In this document: positions 17,312 through 26,501 of the stretch, piece after piece | How the letters are laid out: every line of letters begins with the position of its first letter | Numbering within the stretch: position 1 is the first letter of the stretch | NCBI RefSeq assembly: GCF_002252705.1 | Contig: NZ_NQLA01000013.1 | Span: forward strand, 1-62,845 | Direction of reading: 5' to 3' | Source: Vulcanococcus limneticus LL | GTDB lineage: Bacteria > Cyanobacteriota > Cyanobacteriia > PCC-6307 > Cyanobiaceae | DNA: 62,845 bases | Program-made: the position numbers and the translations under genes | Notes under the pieces: generated by a model | What the model was told of the DNA's origin: nothing | What the model saw: only the letters and a program-made list of their open reading frames with translations | The model's database searches: none

Positions 17312-18640
17312 ATGGTGCCGTCTCCACCTCCCCCCGAATCCGCGTGGCCCCAGCGCTTGCATGGCCGCTGGCGGGGGCTCGGCGAGCACGGCCAGGTGGG
17401 GGTCTGCCTGGCCGGCATGGGCGGGGCCCTGCTGCTCTGGGGGCTGTTCTGGCCAGTCCCCACCGAGGTGATGGGCCATGGGGTGCTCCTCTACCCCAAC
17501 GACGCCGGCATCCTCGATGCCCGCGCCGGTGGCCAGGTGCGGCGCCTCCACGTCCAGGTGGGCGAAGCGGTGCGCCGGGGGCAGGTGCTGATGGAGCTCT
17601 ATCTCCCCGTGCTGGAGCGGCAGCTGCAGCAGCAGAAGGGCAACCTGGCCCAGCTGGAGCGCATCAACCGCGATCTCGATCGTCGTGATCGGCTGCGGCT
17701 CACCAGCGAGCAGCTGAGCGTGGACACCGCCCTGGCCAAGCTGCAGGGCGACCGCCGTCGCTATCAGCGCCTGAAGACCACCTATGCCGACAAGCTCAGC
17801 AGCCTGGAGTGGCTGGCCAAGCGCGAGGTGGTGGCTCCGCTCTCCAACGCCGTGGTGGCGGCGGAGCAGGGCTTCACGAGCACGGGCGTCGATCTCGACC
17901 AGGTCGCAATCGACGAGAAGACGGTGCTCACCAACTACCAGAAGGTGAAGCTCCAGATCGAGAGCGAGGCCCAGCAGCGGCGCTATGAGATCGACGATCT
18001 CAAGCGCCAGATCCGGGTCACCGAAGCCAGGATCGCCTACGACGGCCAGGTCGAGGCCGAACGGGACGGCACCGTGCTCGACCTGCAGGTGATTCCCGGT
18101 CAGACCGTGGGCACCGGGCAACGGCTGGGCACCATCGGCCGCCCCATCGCGCCCGGTGCCAAGCAGCCTCCGCTGATGGCGGTGGCCTACTTCGATCCCG
18201 CCGATGCCCGGCGCCTGCCCCTGGGGCTGCCGGTGGAGGTGGTCCCGATGTGGAACCAGCGGGGGCGCTTCGGGGGCATCGTGGGCACGGTGAGCCGGGT
18301 CCTGACCCTGCCTGCCACCGAGGACGACATCTCGACGACGATCGGCAACCCGCAGCTGGCCCGGGAACTCAGCAAGGGTGGGCCGGTGATGCGCGCCGAT
18401 ATACGCCTCCTTCGCGACCCCCGCAGCACCGATGGCTACCGCTGGACACTCTCCGGTGGCAGTGGGGTCTTCCCGGTGCGCGAAGGACTCACCGTGAGTA
18501 GCCATGCCTATGTGGAATGGCGGAGTCCGATCAGCTATGTGATTCCGGGCCTGCGCTCCCTCACTGGCGGGTACCGCAGCCTGAGAATCGACAGCCTCTG
18601 GAACAGGCCGTTCCTGCGCCAGCCCGGCGCCCTGCCCTGA
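17312..18640 (+). CDS. HlyD-family periplasmic adaptor, NHLM-bacteriocin-export type
   Basis: This 442-residue membrane-fusion protein has a cytoplasmic head, one membrane helix (about 29-48), a biotinyl/lipoyl-like half-motif (DARAGGQVRRLHVQVGEAVR), a long coiled-coil hairpin (about 105-260), the second lipoyl half (EAERDGTVLDLQVIPGQTVG), then a beta-barrel region. The GHGVLLYPNDAGILDARAGG entry and the extended C-terminal barrel resemble the adaptor of NHLM (nitrile-hydratase-leader) peptide export systems rather than ordinary HlyD. Such systems need a peptidase-containing ABC transporter and leader peptides, neither of which is in this window. I chose ATG 17312. It is divergent from tolC. 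Confidence 0.82.
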   Translation: MVPSPPPPESAWPQRLHGRWRGLGEHGQVGVCLAGMGGALLLWGLFWPVPTEVMGHGVLLYPNDAGILDARAGGQVRRLHVQVGEAVRRGQVLMELYLPVLERQLQQQKGNLAQLERINRDLDRRDRLRLTSEQLSVDTALAKLQGDRRRYQRLKTTYADKLSSLEWLAKREVVAPLSNAVVAAEQGFTSTGVDLDQVAIDEKTVLTNYQKVKLQIESEAQQRRYEIDDLKRQIRVTEARIAYDGQVEAERDGTVLDLQVIPGQTVGTGQRLGTIGRPIAPGAKQPPLMAVAYFDPADARRLPLGLPVEVVPMWNQRGRFGGIVGTVSRVLTLPATEDDISTTIGNPQLARELSKGGPVMRADIRLLRDPRSTDGYRWTLSGGSGVFPVREGLTVSSHAYVEWRSPISYVIPGLRSLTGGYRSLRIDSLWNRPFLRQPGALP

Positions 18641-18645
18641 TTGCC

Positions 18646-18834
18646 ATGGCCTTTCCCCGCCCGAGGTTCCGAAACCCGCTGTTGCGTCAGGAGTTGCCTT
18701 GGCTGGTCAGTGAGCTGGTGTTGCTGATCGTGCTCTGCAATGCCAACCCACCGGAGCTCTGGTTCTGGCTGGTGGTGCTGCTTGTGCTGCTGGGCTACCG
18801 GATTGAGCGCTGGCTGGCCTCCCGGCCCGACTGA
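18646..18834 (+). CDS. Small membrane protein
   Basis: This 62-residue protein starts 5 bp after the hlyD stop. It has a basic N-terminus (MAFPRPRFRNPLLRQ) and two closely spaced hydrophobic segments (about 18-31 and 38-52), then RIERWLASRPD. It may be co-transcribed with hlyD. Its 3' end overlaps the convergent FUSC gene by 40 bp. No family recognised. Confidence 0.6.
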   Translation: MAFPRPRFRNPLLRQELPWLVSELVLLIVLCNANPPELWFWLVVLLVLLGYRIERWLASRPD

Positions 18835-19922
18835 AGCTCTGGCCAGCCCTGCTCCAGGCGGGCCACGCTGGCGAGGGCCTGGCGGCACAGCATCAGACGG
18901 GTGGCGATGCGCTCCAGCTGCGGTAGCTCGAGTTCACCCGGATCCCCAGCGGTGGCGAGGGCCGGGGCCAGCAGCCAGCTCTCCACGGCCAACCAGCTGG
19001 CTGGGGGATCCAGAGGCTGGCGCTGTGCGCTGCGTCCTGCTGAGGCCGAACGGCCCGCACCGCTCCTGGTCAGAGCCCCAGCCCAGTGGCGCAACCGCAA
19101 GGCGAGCCAGGCCAGCAGCTCGGCTTCACCCCGGTGCAGGTGCTCCAGAGTGGCTTGCCCCTGCCGTGACGGTTCGGTGGCTGCTGGCGCCTGGCGCCCC
19201 AGGCCATCGACCACGCCGATCAGGCGGGAGCAGGCCACGTCGAGCCGTTGCAGGTGCCTGTAGCTGGGGTGGTGCTGGGGATTGCTGCCAAGTTCCGCGG
19301 CCACCGTCTGCATCTGCCGCCGCAGCCCTACCAGCTGGCTGCGCAGGCCGGCACTGGAGGGTGGCGGTGCCGCCCTCCGATCCGACCCTGTCGGCCCCAC
19401 CGATTCGGCCCGCTGCTCCAGCTGGTTCGCCAGGGCCAGCACCAGTGTGGCGAAGTCGCGGTGGGCGGCATCCAGGGCCCGGGCCGGCCAGAACAGGCGC
19501 AGGCTCAGCAGGGCCCAGAGGATGCCGAGGGCGGTCCAGAACAGGCGCAGGGGAACCCAGGTGCCGAGCTGGCTGTCGTGCACCACCCAGCCCATCACCA
19601 GCACGATGCCGCCCACCTTGTAGCCCACCTGCAGCCCCAGGGCTCCGCCCAGCAGCCGCAGCCCACCCAGGGCGATGGCGATCCCCAGCGGCAGCGGCAG
19701 GCTGCCCAGTCCAGCCGAGGCCACCAGCAGCACGGCCGCCCCCAGCACCGATCCCAGCAGCCGCTGGCGCCCCAGGGCCAGGGAGCCGCCGTAGGAGCCG
19801 GTGCAGACCGCCAGCACCGCCAGGGGCATGTAGTAGCCGTAGGGAAGGCCCCCCAGCTGGCTGAAGGCGTTGGCCAGGCCAGCGGTGAGGGCCAGCCGCA
19901 GCTCGGAGCGCGTGATCAGCAC
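18795..19922 (-). CDS. FUSC-family membrane protein (second of a pair)
   Basis: This 375-residue protein has a block of about five to six membrane helices in the first 150 residues (LALTAGLANAFSQLGG, YYMPLAVLAVCTGSYGGSLA with the conserved GRQRLLGSVLGA loop) followed by a soluble helical tail. It resembles the FUSC/YccS-like family of aromatic-acid or stress-related exporters, whose substrates are mostly unknown. Start GTG 19922 overlaps the last codons of the upstream FUSC gene (7-bp overlap). The long open frame upstream to 20294 is a shadow of the first FUSC gene. The two genes may encode halves of one complex. Confidence 0.78.
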   Translation of the reverse strand: MLITRSELRLALTAGLANAFSQLGGLPYGYYMPLAVLAVCTGSYGGSLALGRQRLLGSVLGAAVLLVASAGLGSLPLPLGIAIALGGLRLLGGALGLQVGYKVGGIVLVMGWVVHDSQLGTWVPLRLFWTALGILWALLSLRLFWPARALDAAHRDFATLVLALANQLEQRAESVGPTGSDRRAAPPPSSAGLRSQLVGLRRQMQTVAAELGSNPQHHPSYRHLQRLDVACSRLIGVVDGLGRQAPAATEPSRQGQATLEHLHRGEAELLAWLALRLRHWAGALTRSGAGRSASAGRSAQRQPLDPPASWLAVESWLLAPALATAGDPGELELPQLERIATRLMLCRQALASVARLEQGWPELQSGREASQRSIR

Positions 19923-21001
19923 AGCGCCTCCCGGGGGCCGCCAGCTGCTCCGGTTGTCCGAATCCCAGATCCCGCCCGTGGGGCGACGTTGGTGGCGCGG
20001 CGCAGCAGGGCCAGGCTGCTCAGGCTCGCCTGCAGGGGGTATTGCTCCTCCGCCAGGGCCAGCAGCGGCAGCAGCGGCAGACCCGCGGCGGCGGCCAGCG
20101 CCTGCCAGGTGCCTGGGCGGCGCTCCGGCCCGATGGGGGGGCCCCCTTCCAGCAGGTCGGCCATGGCCGCGATGCTGGCCTGCAGGGGGCCGGCGACGCG
20201 ACCGGCGATCGGTTGATCGGCGATGCGGCCGGGGATCGTTGGATCGGCGATTGGGCTGCCGGGAAGCTCCAGCCCGCCCAGCTGCCGTTCCCATTGGATC
20301 CAGTGGTGATGGACTGCCTGCCAGAGCAGCAGGCGCTGGGGCCAGCGGCCACCTGCCAGGCCCCGGCGGTGGGGGCCGCGCCGCTCCTGCTGCACCAGCT
20401 GCTCCATCCGCAGCAGGGCTTCGCTGAGGGGGGACACGGCCAGGGGCTGGGGGCGCCCCGCCTCACCCCGCAGCCAGCGGTCGTAATGGCCCAGCTGCCC
20501 GGCCAGGGACGCGCGCAGCTGCTCCTCCAGCTGCTGCAGCTGGTGCAGGCCGTTGCGGGGCCAGAACAGAAGCCCCACACCGATGGCGATCAGGCAGCCC
20601 ACGGCCGTGTCCAGGCTGCGGTCCAGCACGTAGGTCCAGTCGAGGGCGGCGTAGTGGGCGACGCTCAGGAACATCACGCTCACCAGGGTGGCGGTGCCGG
20701 CGGAGGCCTGCCAGCCGCAGCAGCGCAGCAGCGGCAGCAGGATCAGCAGCGACACCAGCACCCCGATCCAGCCGTCGAGGACCGTGTGCACCACAAAGGT
20801 GACCAGGCCCCCCGTCAGGGTGCCCAGGATGCGGCCGCTGGCGGATCGCAGGGTCTGGTCGTCGTTGTCGTCGACCACCACCACCACCGCCAGCAGCGGA
20901 TACCAGAGGAAGGCGATGCGCTCCCACCACATCGCCACCGCGGCCGTGAGCAGGGCGGCAACCGCCAGCTTGAGGCTGTGGCGCAGCAGCTGGGGATCCA
21001 C
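19916..21001 (-). CDS. FUSC-family membrane protein (first of a pair)
   Basis: This 361-residue protein has six predicted helices in the first 155 residues (LKLAVAALLTAAVAMWW, LWYPLLAVVVVVDD, the conserved GRILGTLTGGLVTFVVH, LVSLLILLPLL, TAVGCLIAIGVGLLFWP) then a cytoplasmic helical domain. The pattern of hydrophobic core, GxxxGT loop and FWPRN junction fits FUSC/aromatic-acid-exporter-like proteins. The start is GTG 21001; no ATG is in frame nearby. It is divergent from the mgtC homologue by 69 bp and overlaps the second FUSC gene. Confidence 0.8.
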   Translation of the reverse strand: MDPQLLRHSLKLAVAALLTAAVAMWWERIAFLWYPLLAVVVVVDDNDDQTLRSASGRILGTLTGGLVTFVVHTVLDGWIGVLVSLLILLPLLRCCGWQASAGTATLVSVMFLSVAHYAALDWTYVLDRSLDTAVGCLIAIGVGLLFWPRNGLHQLQQLEEQLRASLAGQLGHYDRWLRGEAGRPQPLAVSPLSEALLRMEQLVQQERRGPHRRGLAGGRWPQRLLLWQAVHHHWIQWERQLGGLELPGSPIADPTIPGRIADQPIAGRVAGPLQASIAAMADLLEGGPPIGPERRPGTWQALAAAAGLPLLPLLALAEEQYPLQASLSSLALLRRATNVAPRAGSGIRTTGAAGGPREALC

Positions 21002-21070
21002 CGATGGCCACGGCCCGAAGGTGCCCGGAGCCTATGGCGCCCGCCGGCTTGCCGCCCTAACCATGGGAGC

Positions 21071-21697
21071 ATGCCGGTCATGCAGCTCACCCCGGACCTT
21101 GAAGCCCTGCTGCGCATGGGCTTGGCCGTGCTTTGCGGTCTGGCCGTGGGCTTCAACCGCGCCCGCCACACCCAGGCGCCCCATCCCAACCGGGTGCGGG
21201 TGCACGTGCTGGTGGGGCTGAGCGCCTGCCTGATGGTGCTGGCGGCGGCGGGCCTGGATGGTGATCCCCAGGCCCGCAGCCGCGCGATCCAGGGGGTGGC
21301 CACTGGCGTGGGCTTCCTCGGCGCCGGCGAGATTCTGGTGGACCGGGGTACGCGCAAGCGCGGCACGCCCCAGGTCCATGGGCTCACCAGTGCCGCCTCG
21401 ATCTGGTTCACCGCCTCCCTGGGCGTCACCGTGGCGGCCTCCACGCCTGTGCTGGCGCTGGCGGCCCTGGGCCTGGCCCTGATCACCCTCTCCAGCAGCG
21501 AAAACGGCCACGGCGAGGGCCCCATCGCCGCGCCCAAGGTCGCAGCTCACGCCGATGCCGCCCCCAGTGATCACCGCGCCCATCACCACGGCGTCCATGG
21601 GGCTGGGGCAGATGGGGGGGCTGGCCGGGAGCGCCGCGCCGCTGGCGATCGGCGCGCGGGCGAGCGCCGCCGCGGCGCGGACAGACCCGATGGCTGA
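21071..21697 (+). CDS. MgtC/SapB-family membrane protein
   Basis: This 208-residue protein has four hydrophobic segments within the first 140 residues and the family signature RAIQGVATGVGFLGAGEIL (canonical G-I/V-GFLGAG) followed by VHGLTSAASIWFTASLGV. MgtC proteins are linked to magnesium limitation and inhibition of ATP synthase in pathogens; the cyanobacterial role is not established. The start is ATG 21071 or 21080. The C-terminal 55 residues are soluble and unusual: a His cluster (DHRAHHHGVHG) then Gly/Arg/Asp-rich sequence, which could bind metal. Confidence 0.85.
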   Translation: MPVMQLTPDLEALLRMGLAVLCGLAVGFNRARHTQAPHPNRVRVHVLVGLSACLMVLAAAGLDGDPQARSRAIQGVATGVGFLGAGEILVDRGTRKRGTPQVHGLTSAASIWFTASLGVTVAASTPVLALAALGLALITLSSSENGHGEGPIAAPKVAAHADAAPSDHRAHHHGVHGAGADGGAGRERRAAGDRRAGERRRGADRPDG

Positions 21698-21705
21698 GTG
21701 ACGCA

Positions 21706-21978
21706 ATGGCTGACGAGGCAACGGCCCCCGACTCCCTCTGGCAGCACAAGCCCTGGTGGTGTCAGCCCTGGTCGATCCTGCTGAGCGGAGTGGCGGTGGT
21801 CACCGGCAGCTGGTTCCTGCTGGGGCGCTGGTGGATCACCGTGCCCCTGGCGGCGGGGGTGCTGCTGTGGTGGTGGCTGTTCCTGGTGCTGGTGCCCGCG
21901 GCCTACAGGGCCGAAGTGGCTGACCTGGCGGTACGGCCAGGCACGGGCGAGCAGCCGGCGATTGCCGAGAAGCCCTGA
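21706..21978 (+). CDS. Conserved small membrane protein (DUF6737-like)
   Basis: This 90-residue protein has an aromatic-rich head (WQHKPWWCQPWS), then two hydrophobic segments (about 22-42 and 46-66), and a short soluble tail. The WxHKPWWCQPW head is, as I recall, typical of a small protein family conserved in cyanobacteria (DUF6737). It lies 8 bp after the mgtC homologue and is probably in the same operon. Function unknown. Confidence 0.75.
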   Translation: MADEATAPDSLWQHKPWWCQPWSILLSGVAVVTGSWFLLGRWWITVPLAAGVLLWWWLFLVLVPAAYRAEVADLAVRPGTGEQPAIAEKP

Positions 21979-22021
21979 GATTGCCGAACACCCGGGGCTG
22001 CTGAGTCGCTACCCCCCAGGA

Positions 22022-22954
22022 TCAGAACAGGAAGCGGTAGCGGTCGCTGGTGGCCCCGGCGGCGGCCCCGGCCGCGCCTGCTGCGGCCTGGGCGGGCCAC
22101 TCGGCCTCCCAGTAGCTGATGCCGTCACGCTCGAAGGGGCGGCCGCCGAGGCGCTCCGCATCGAGCTTGGTGCCACCCATGGCGGTGATCAGACCGCCCA
22201 GTTCCATGGGGCCCAGGTCGGTCTTGAGGTCCTTGCCGGCGGCCGACAGCAGGGCAGGCAGCCTCACCAGGTTCTCGGGGGTGGTGATCTTCTGGAACAG
22301 GGCCTTGAGCAGCAGCTTCTGGCGGTCGAGCCGGCCGATGTCGCCCATCTCGTCGTGCCGGAAGCGCAGGAAGCCCTCCAGATCGCGGCCCTTGAGGGTC
22401 TGGAGACCGGGCTGGAGATCGATGTAGAGCCCCTGGGTGTTATCGGTGTAGTACATCCGCTTGGGCACGGTCACCTCCAGGCCGCCGAGGGCATCGCCCA
22501 GGCGCCGGATCACCGACAGGTTCACCAGGATGTGGTGGTCGATCGGTCGGCCCAGGTGGCGGGAGAGCTCGCCCTTCACGGCCTCCGGTCCGCCCATGGC
22601 GTAGAGGGCATTGGCCTTGAGCGGCCCGAAGCTGCTGGAGTCGATGTAGGTGTCCCGCGGCACCTGGGTCAGGTGAGTGACCCCGTCCTTGACCCGCAGG
22701 GTGTACATCACGTCGGTGTTGCCGCCGCCCACATCGGTGCCCAGGATCACCACCTCCTGATCCCCCAGGCCGGCCCAGGCGCTGAAGGGGTTGATCAGGG
22801 CCTTGGTCTGCTCCTGCAGCTGGCCCTGGAGCAGCTCGGTGAGGGGGGCCGCCAGCAGCAGTCCGCCCCCCAGGCCAATCGCAGCCGCGAGCAGCACCGG
22901 AGTGCGGCCATCGCGGCGGGGAGCCTGGGACATCTTCAGGGCGGGACTCTTCAT
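22022..22954 (-). CDS. LytR-CpsA-Psr (LCP) family protein
   Basis: LCP enzymes transfer glycopolymers from undecaprenyl phosphate carriers onto the cell wall. This 310-residue protein has one N-terminal membrane anchor (about 19-37) and an extracytoplasmic LCP domain with VVILGTDVGGGNTDVMYTLR, QVPRDTYI (phosphate-binding Arg-Asp), and FLRFRHDEMGDIGRLDRQK (catalytic arginines). The C-terminus is Ala/Gly-rich. I chose ATG 22954; a TTG lies two codons earlier. In cyanobacteria the acceptor polymer is not well known. Confidence 0.9.
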   Translation of the reverse strand: MKSPALKMSQAPRRDGRTPVLLAAAIGLGGGLLLAAPLTELLQGQLQEQTKALINPFSAWAGLGDQEVVILGTDVGGGNTDVMYTLRVKDGVTHLTQVPRDTYIDSSSFGPLKANALYAMGGPEAVKGELSRHLGRPIDHHILVNLSVIRRLGDALGGLEVTVPKRMYYTDNTQGLYIDLQPGLQTLKGRDLEGFLRFRHDEMGDIGRLDRQKLLLKALFQKITTPENLVRLPALLSAAGKDLKTDLGPMELGGLITAMGGTKLDAERLGGRPFERDGISYWEAEWPAQAAAGAAGAAAGATSDRYRFLF

Positions 22955-23079
22955 TCTCAAAACTTATTTCATGCCTCTTGACCCGCTGCATTCTGCGACC
23001 TAGCAGGCGGTCAGTTTCTGGGCTGGCCGGTGCTGGGCGAACCTGGTCCGCAGCGGACCCTCGGATCGCCGAGCCCGGT

Positions 23080-23385
23080 TCACGACCGACTGGCGGCCAG
23101 GGCATGGAGGCCCATGCGGATGTGGGCGCCGAGGGCACCCAGGGCCATCAGCTGCTGGGTGGTGCGGTTGGCCTGGAGCTCGCCGCTGTCCTGGTCCAGC
23201 TGGTCGAGCACGGTGCGGCCGATGCGCGCATAGGCCTCCAGGAGCCGCTCCAGCTGGGCCAGCTGCCCTTCGCTGGCTTCACCCGCTGTGGACCCATCGG
23301 CCGCGGCGTTCTCCAGCAGGCTGCTGAGCTGGCGGAAGCTGATGGCCTCGGGGACGGCCTGGGGGCCGGGAAAGGACCCTTCCAT
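23080..23385 (-). CDS. Conserved hypothetical helical protein
   Basis: This 101-residue acidic, mostly helical protein lacks membrane segments (ISFRQLSSLLENAAAD, QLAQLERLLEAYARIGRTVL, QLMALGALGAHIRMGLHAL). The heptad-like spacing of Leu suggests a helical bundle. I recognise no family. It starts at ATG 23385 (a GTG is one codon earlier) and lies between the LCP gene and the ABC exporter gene on the same strand. Confidence 0.65.
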   Translation of the reverse strand: MEGSFPGPQAVPEAISFRQLSSLLENAAADGSTAGEASEGQLAQLERLLEAYARIGRTVLDQLDQDSGELQANRTTQQLMALGALGAHIRMGLHALAASRS

Positions 23386-23505
23386 CACGGCTGGGGAACA
23401 ACACGATGGATTGAGCCTATGGAGGGCTGATGGTGGGCAGAAGCCCTGCGCTGGTAGGGATCTCCCGACCCGGGGGTACGGTCTGGCCCGGTGGCGCCGC
23501 AGGCC

Positions 23506-25320
<1,815 letters not shown>

Positions 25321-25423
25321 GGGAACGGCGGCCTGGGGCCGGCGGATTAGGCGCCATTTAAAGGGCTGGGCTGGGAGGAACCGCGTAGCCGGAGGCCATT
25401 CAGATTGCACCCCCCAAAAGAAA

Positions 25424-25453
25424 CCCCCGGACTCGCCTTGGCGCGTCCGGGGG
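25424..25453 (-). terminator. Intrinsic terminator of the RRM protein gene
   Basis: On the minus strand CCCCCGGA (25453-25446) pairs with TCCGGGGG (25431-25424), with further pairing inside, followed by TTTCTTTT just beyond. It lies about 20 bp after the stop codon at 25476. Confidence 0.85.
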
Positions 25454-25475
25454 GAGGGATGTCAACGGGGGATGC

Positions 25476-25895
25476 TCACCAGCGGTTGCCGCCGCCGCCG
25501 TAGCCGCCAGCATCGCCACCGCCGTAGCCGCCACCGCCGCCGCCGCCATAGCCGCCGCGACCGCCGCCACCACCGCCATAGCCACCGCCGCGGTTGCCAC
25601 CGCCGCCGCCGCCGTAACCACCGCGGCCGCCGCCGCCGCCACCACCGCCACCTTCACGGGGGGTGGCCTTGTTGACGCGGATCATGCGGCCCATCCACTC
25701 CACGTTTTGGAGGTCGTCGATGGCCTTCTGCTCATCGGCGTCGTTGGCCATCTCCACGAAGGCGAAACCGCGCTTGCGCCCGGTCTCGCGGTCGAGGGGA
25801 AGGCTGCACTTGGAGACTTCGCCGTACTGGCTGAAGAGATCGAGCAGATCCTCCTGTTCGGCCTGGAACGAGAGGTTGCCTACGTAAATGGTCAT
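25476..25895 (-). CDS. RNA-binding protein with one RRM and a glycine-rich tail
   Basis: This 139-residue cyanobacterial Rbp-type protein has an RRM at residues 1-80 with RNP2 (IYVGNLSF) and RNP1 (RKRGFAFVEM). The tail (about 85-139) is almost pure Gly with Arg/Tyr/Asn. Family members bind RNA, are often cold-induced, and can localise photosynthetic mRNAs. ATG 25895 is preceded by AAAGGA. The poly-glycine part is encoded by repeated GGC/GGT codons, which makes a GC-rich repeat tract at 25490-25660. It is divergent from the small gene at 26155. Confidence 0.95.
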   Translation of the reverse strand: MTIYVGNLSFQAEQEDLLDLFSQYGEVSKCSLPLDRETGRKRGFAFVEMANDADEQKAIDDLQNVEWMGRMIRVNKATPREGGGGGGGGGRGGYGGGGGGNRGGGYGGGGGGRGGYGGGGGGGYGGGDAGGYGGGGNRW

Positions 25896-26154
25896 TCCTT
25901 TAGCGGAACCTGGAACTGATTCGTGGATGCTGCGGTTCCGAGTGGAGCCTGAAAGCCTTGGAATCAGGGCCAAGCCTACAGGGTCAGCGCGGCGTCCAGC
26001 CAGTGGCCGCAGGCCGTTCGGGGCCTGGTGCGCCCGCAGGGGAAGCTCCATGTAACGAGGCTTGAAGCAGAAGCGAAGCGAAGCGGAAGGAAGCCCCGCT
26101 CGCCCGACTACTGTCCCATTGTCAGAGAATCCTCACCCGTTACCGAGTCCTGCG

Positions 26155-26355
26155 ATGACGGCACCCGTTCCCTGGAGTCTGGCCTGGCGCGACGATGGTG
26201 AGCTCAATCACCAGGATCGCTTTGACCTCCTGCAGAGCCTGGTCGCCTGCGAAAGCGAGGCTGTTCAGGCCACGTTGATTGCGGCCGTTGAGCAGCTGAG
26301 CCTGGAGCAGGTCAGCGTGCTCTCCATCGGTGAAGTCACCGGCCTCTGCTCCTGA
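26155..26355 (+). CDS. Conserved small protein of unknown function
   Basis: This 66-residue soluble protein (VPWSLAWRDDGELNHQDRF, ACESEAVQATLIAAVEQLSL) starts at ATG 26155. It is helical and acidic. Its upstream region, shared with the divergent rbp gene, contains a short purine-rich run of GAAGC-like repeats at 26063-26093. No family assigned. Confidence 0.55.
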   Translation: MTAPVPWSLAWRDDGELNHQDRFDLLQSLVACESEAVQATLIAAVEQLSLEQVSVLSIGEVTGLCS

Positions 26356-26477
26356 GCCTCGCTCTGGGGCCTGGAGGGGGTGGATCTCCAGGCCCGTCGC
26401 GGCCAGCCAGGCGGACAGCCGGGGCTCGCTCGGTTATGGCTTCCGGACAGGGACTGATCCCGCCGACGCCAGACCCC

Positions 26478-26501
26478 TGAGCCCCAGGGGACTGGGGCTC
26501 A
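26478..26501 (-). terminator. Terminator-like hairpin overlapping the DEAD-box helicase stop codon
   Basis: TGAGCCCCAG (26478-26487) pairs perfectly with CTGGGGCTCA (26492-26501) across a 4-nt loop. The stop codon of the helicase gene (26499-26501) is part of the stem. No T-run follows on either strand, so it may be an RNA-stabilising 3' structure rather than a true intrinsic terminator. Confidence 0.45.

Noticed and set aside
15324-17471. A 715-codon plus-strand frame opposite tolC
   Set aside because: Shadow of tolC; no signal peptide or motif of its own.
25490-25660. GGC/GGT-rich tract as a non-coding satellite or CRISPR-like array
   Set aside because: It encodes the glycine-rich tail of the RRM protein in frame; no spacer structure is present.
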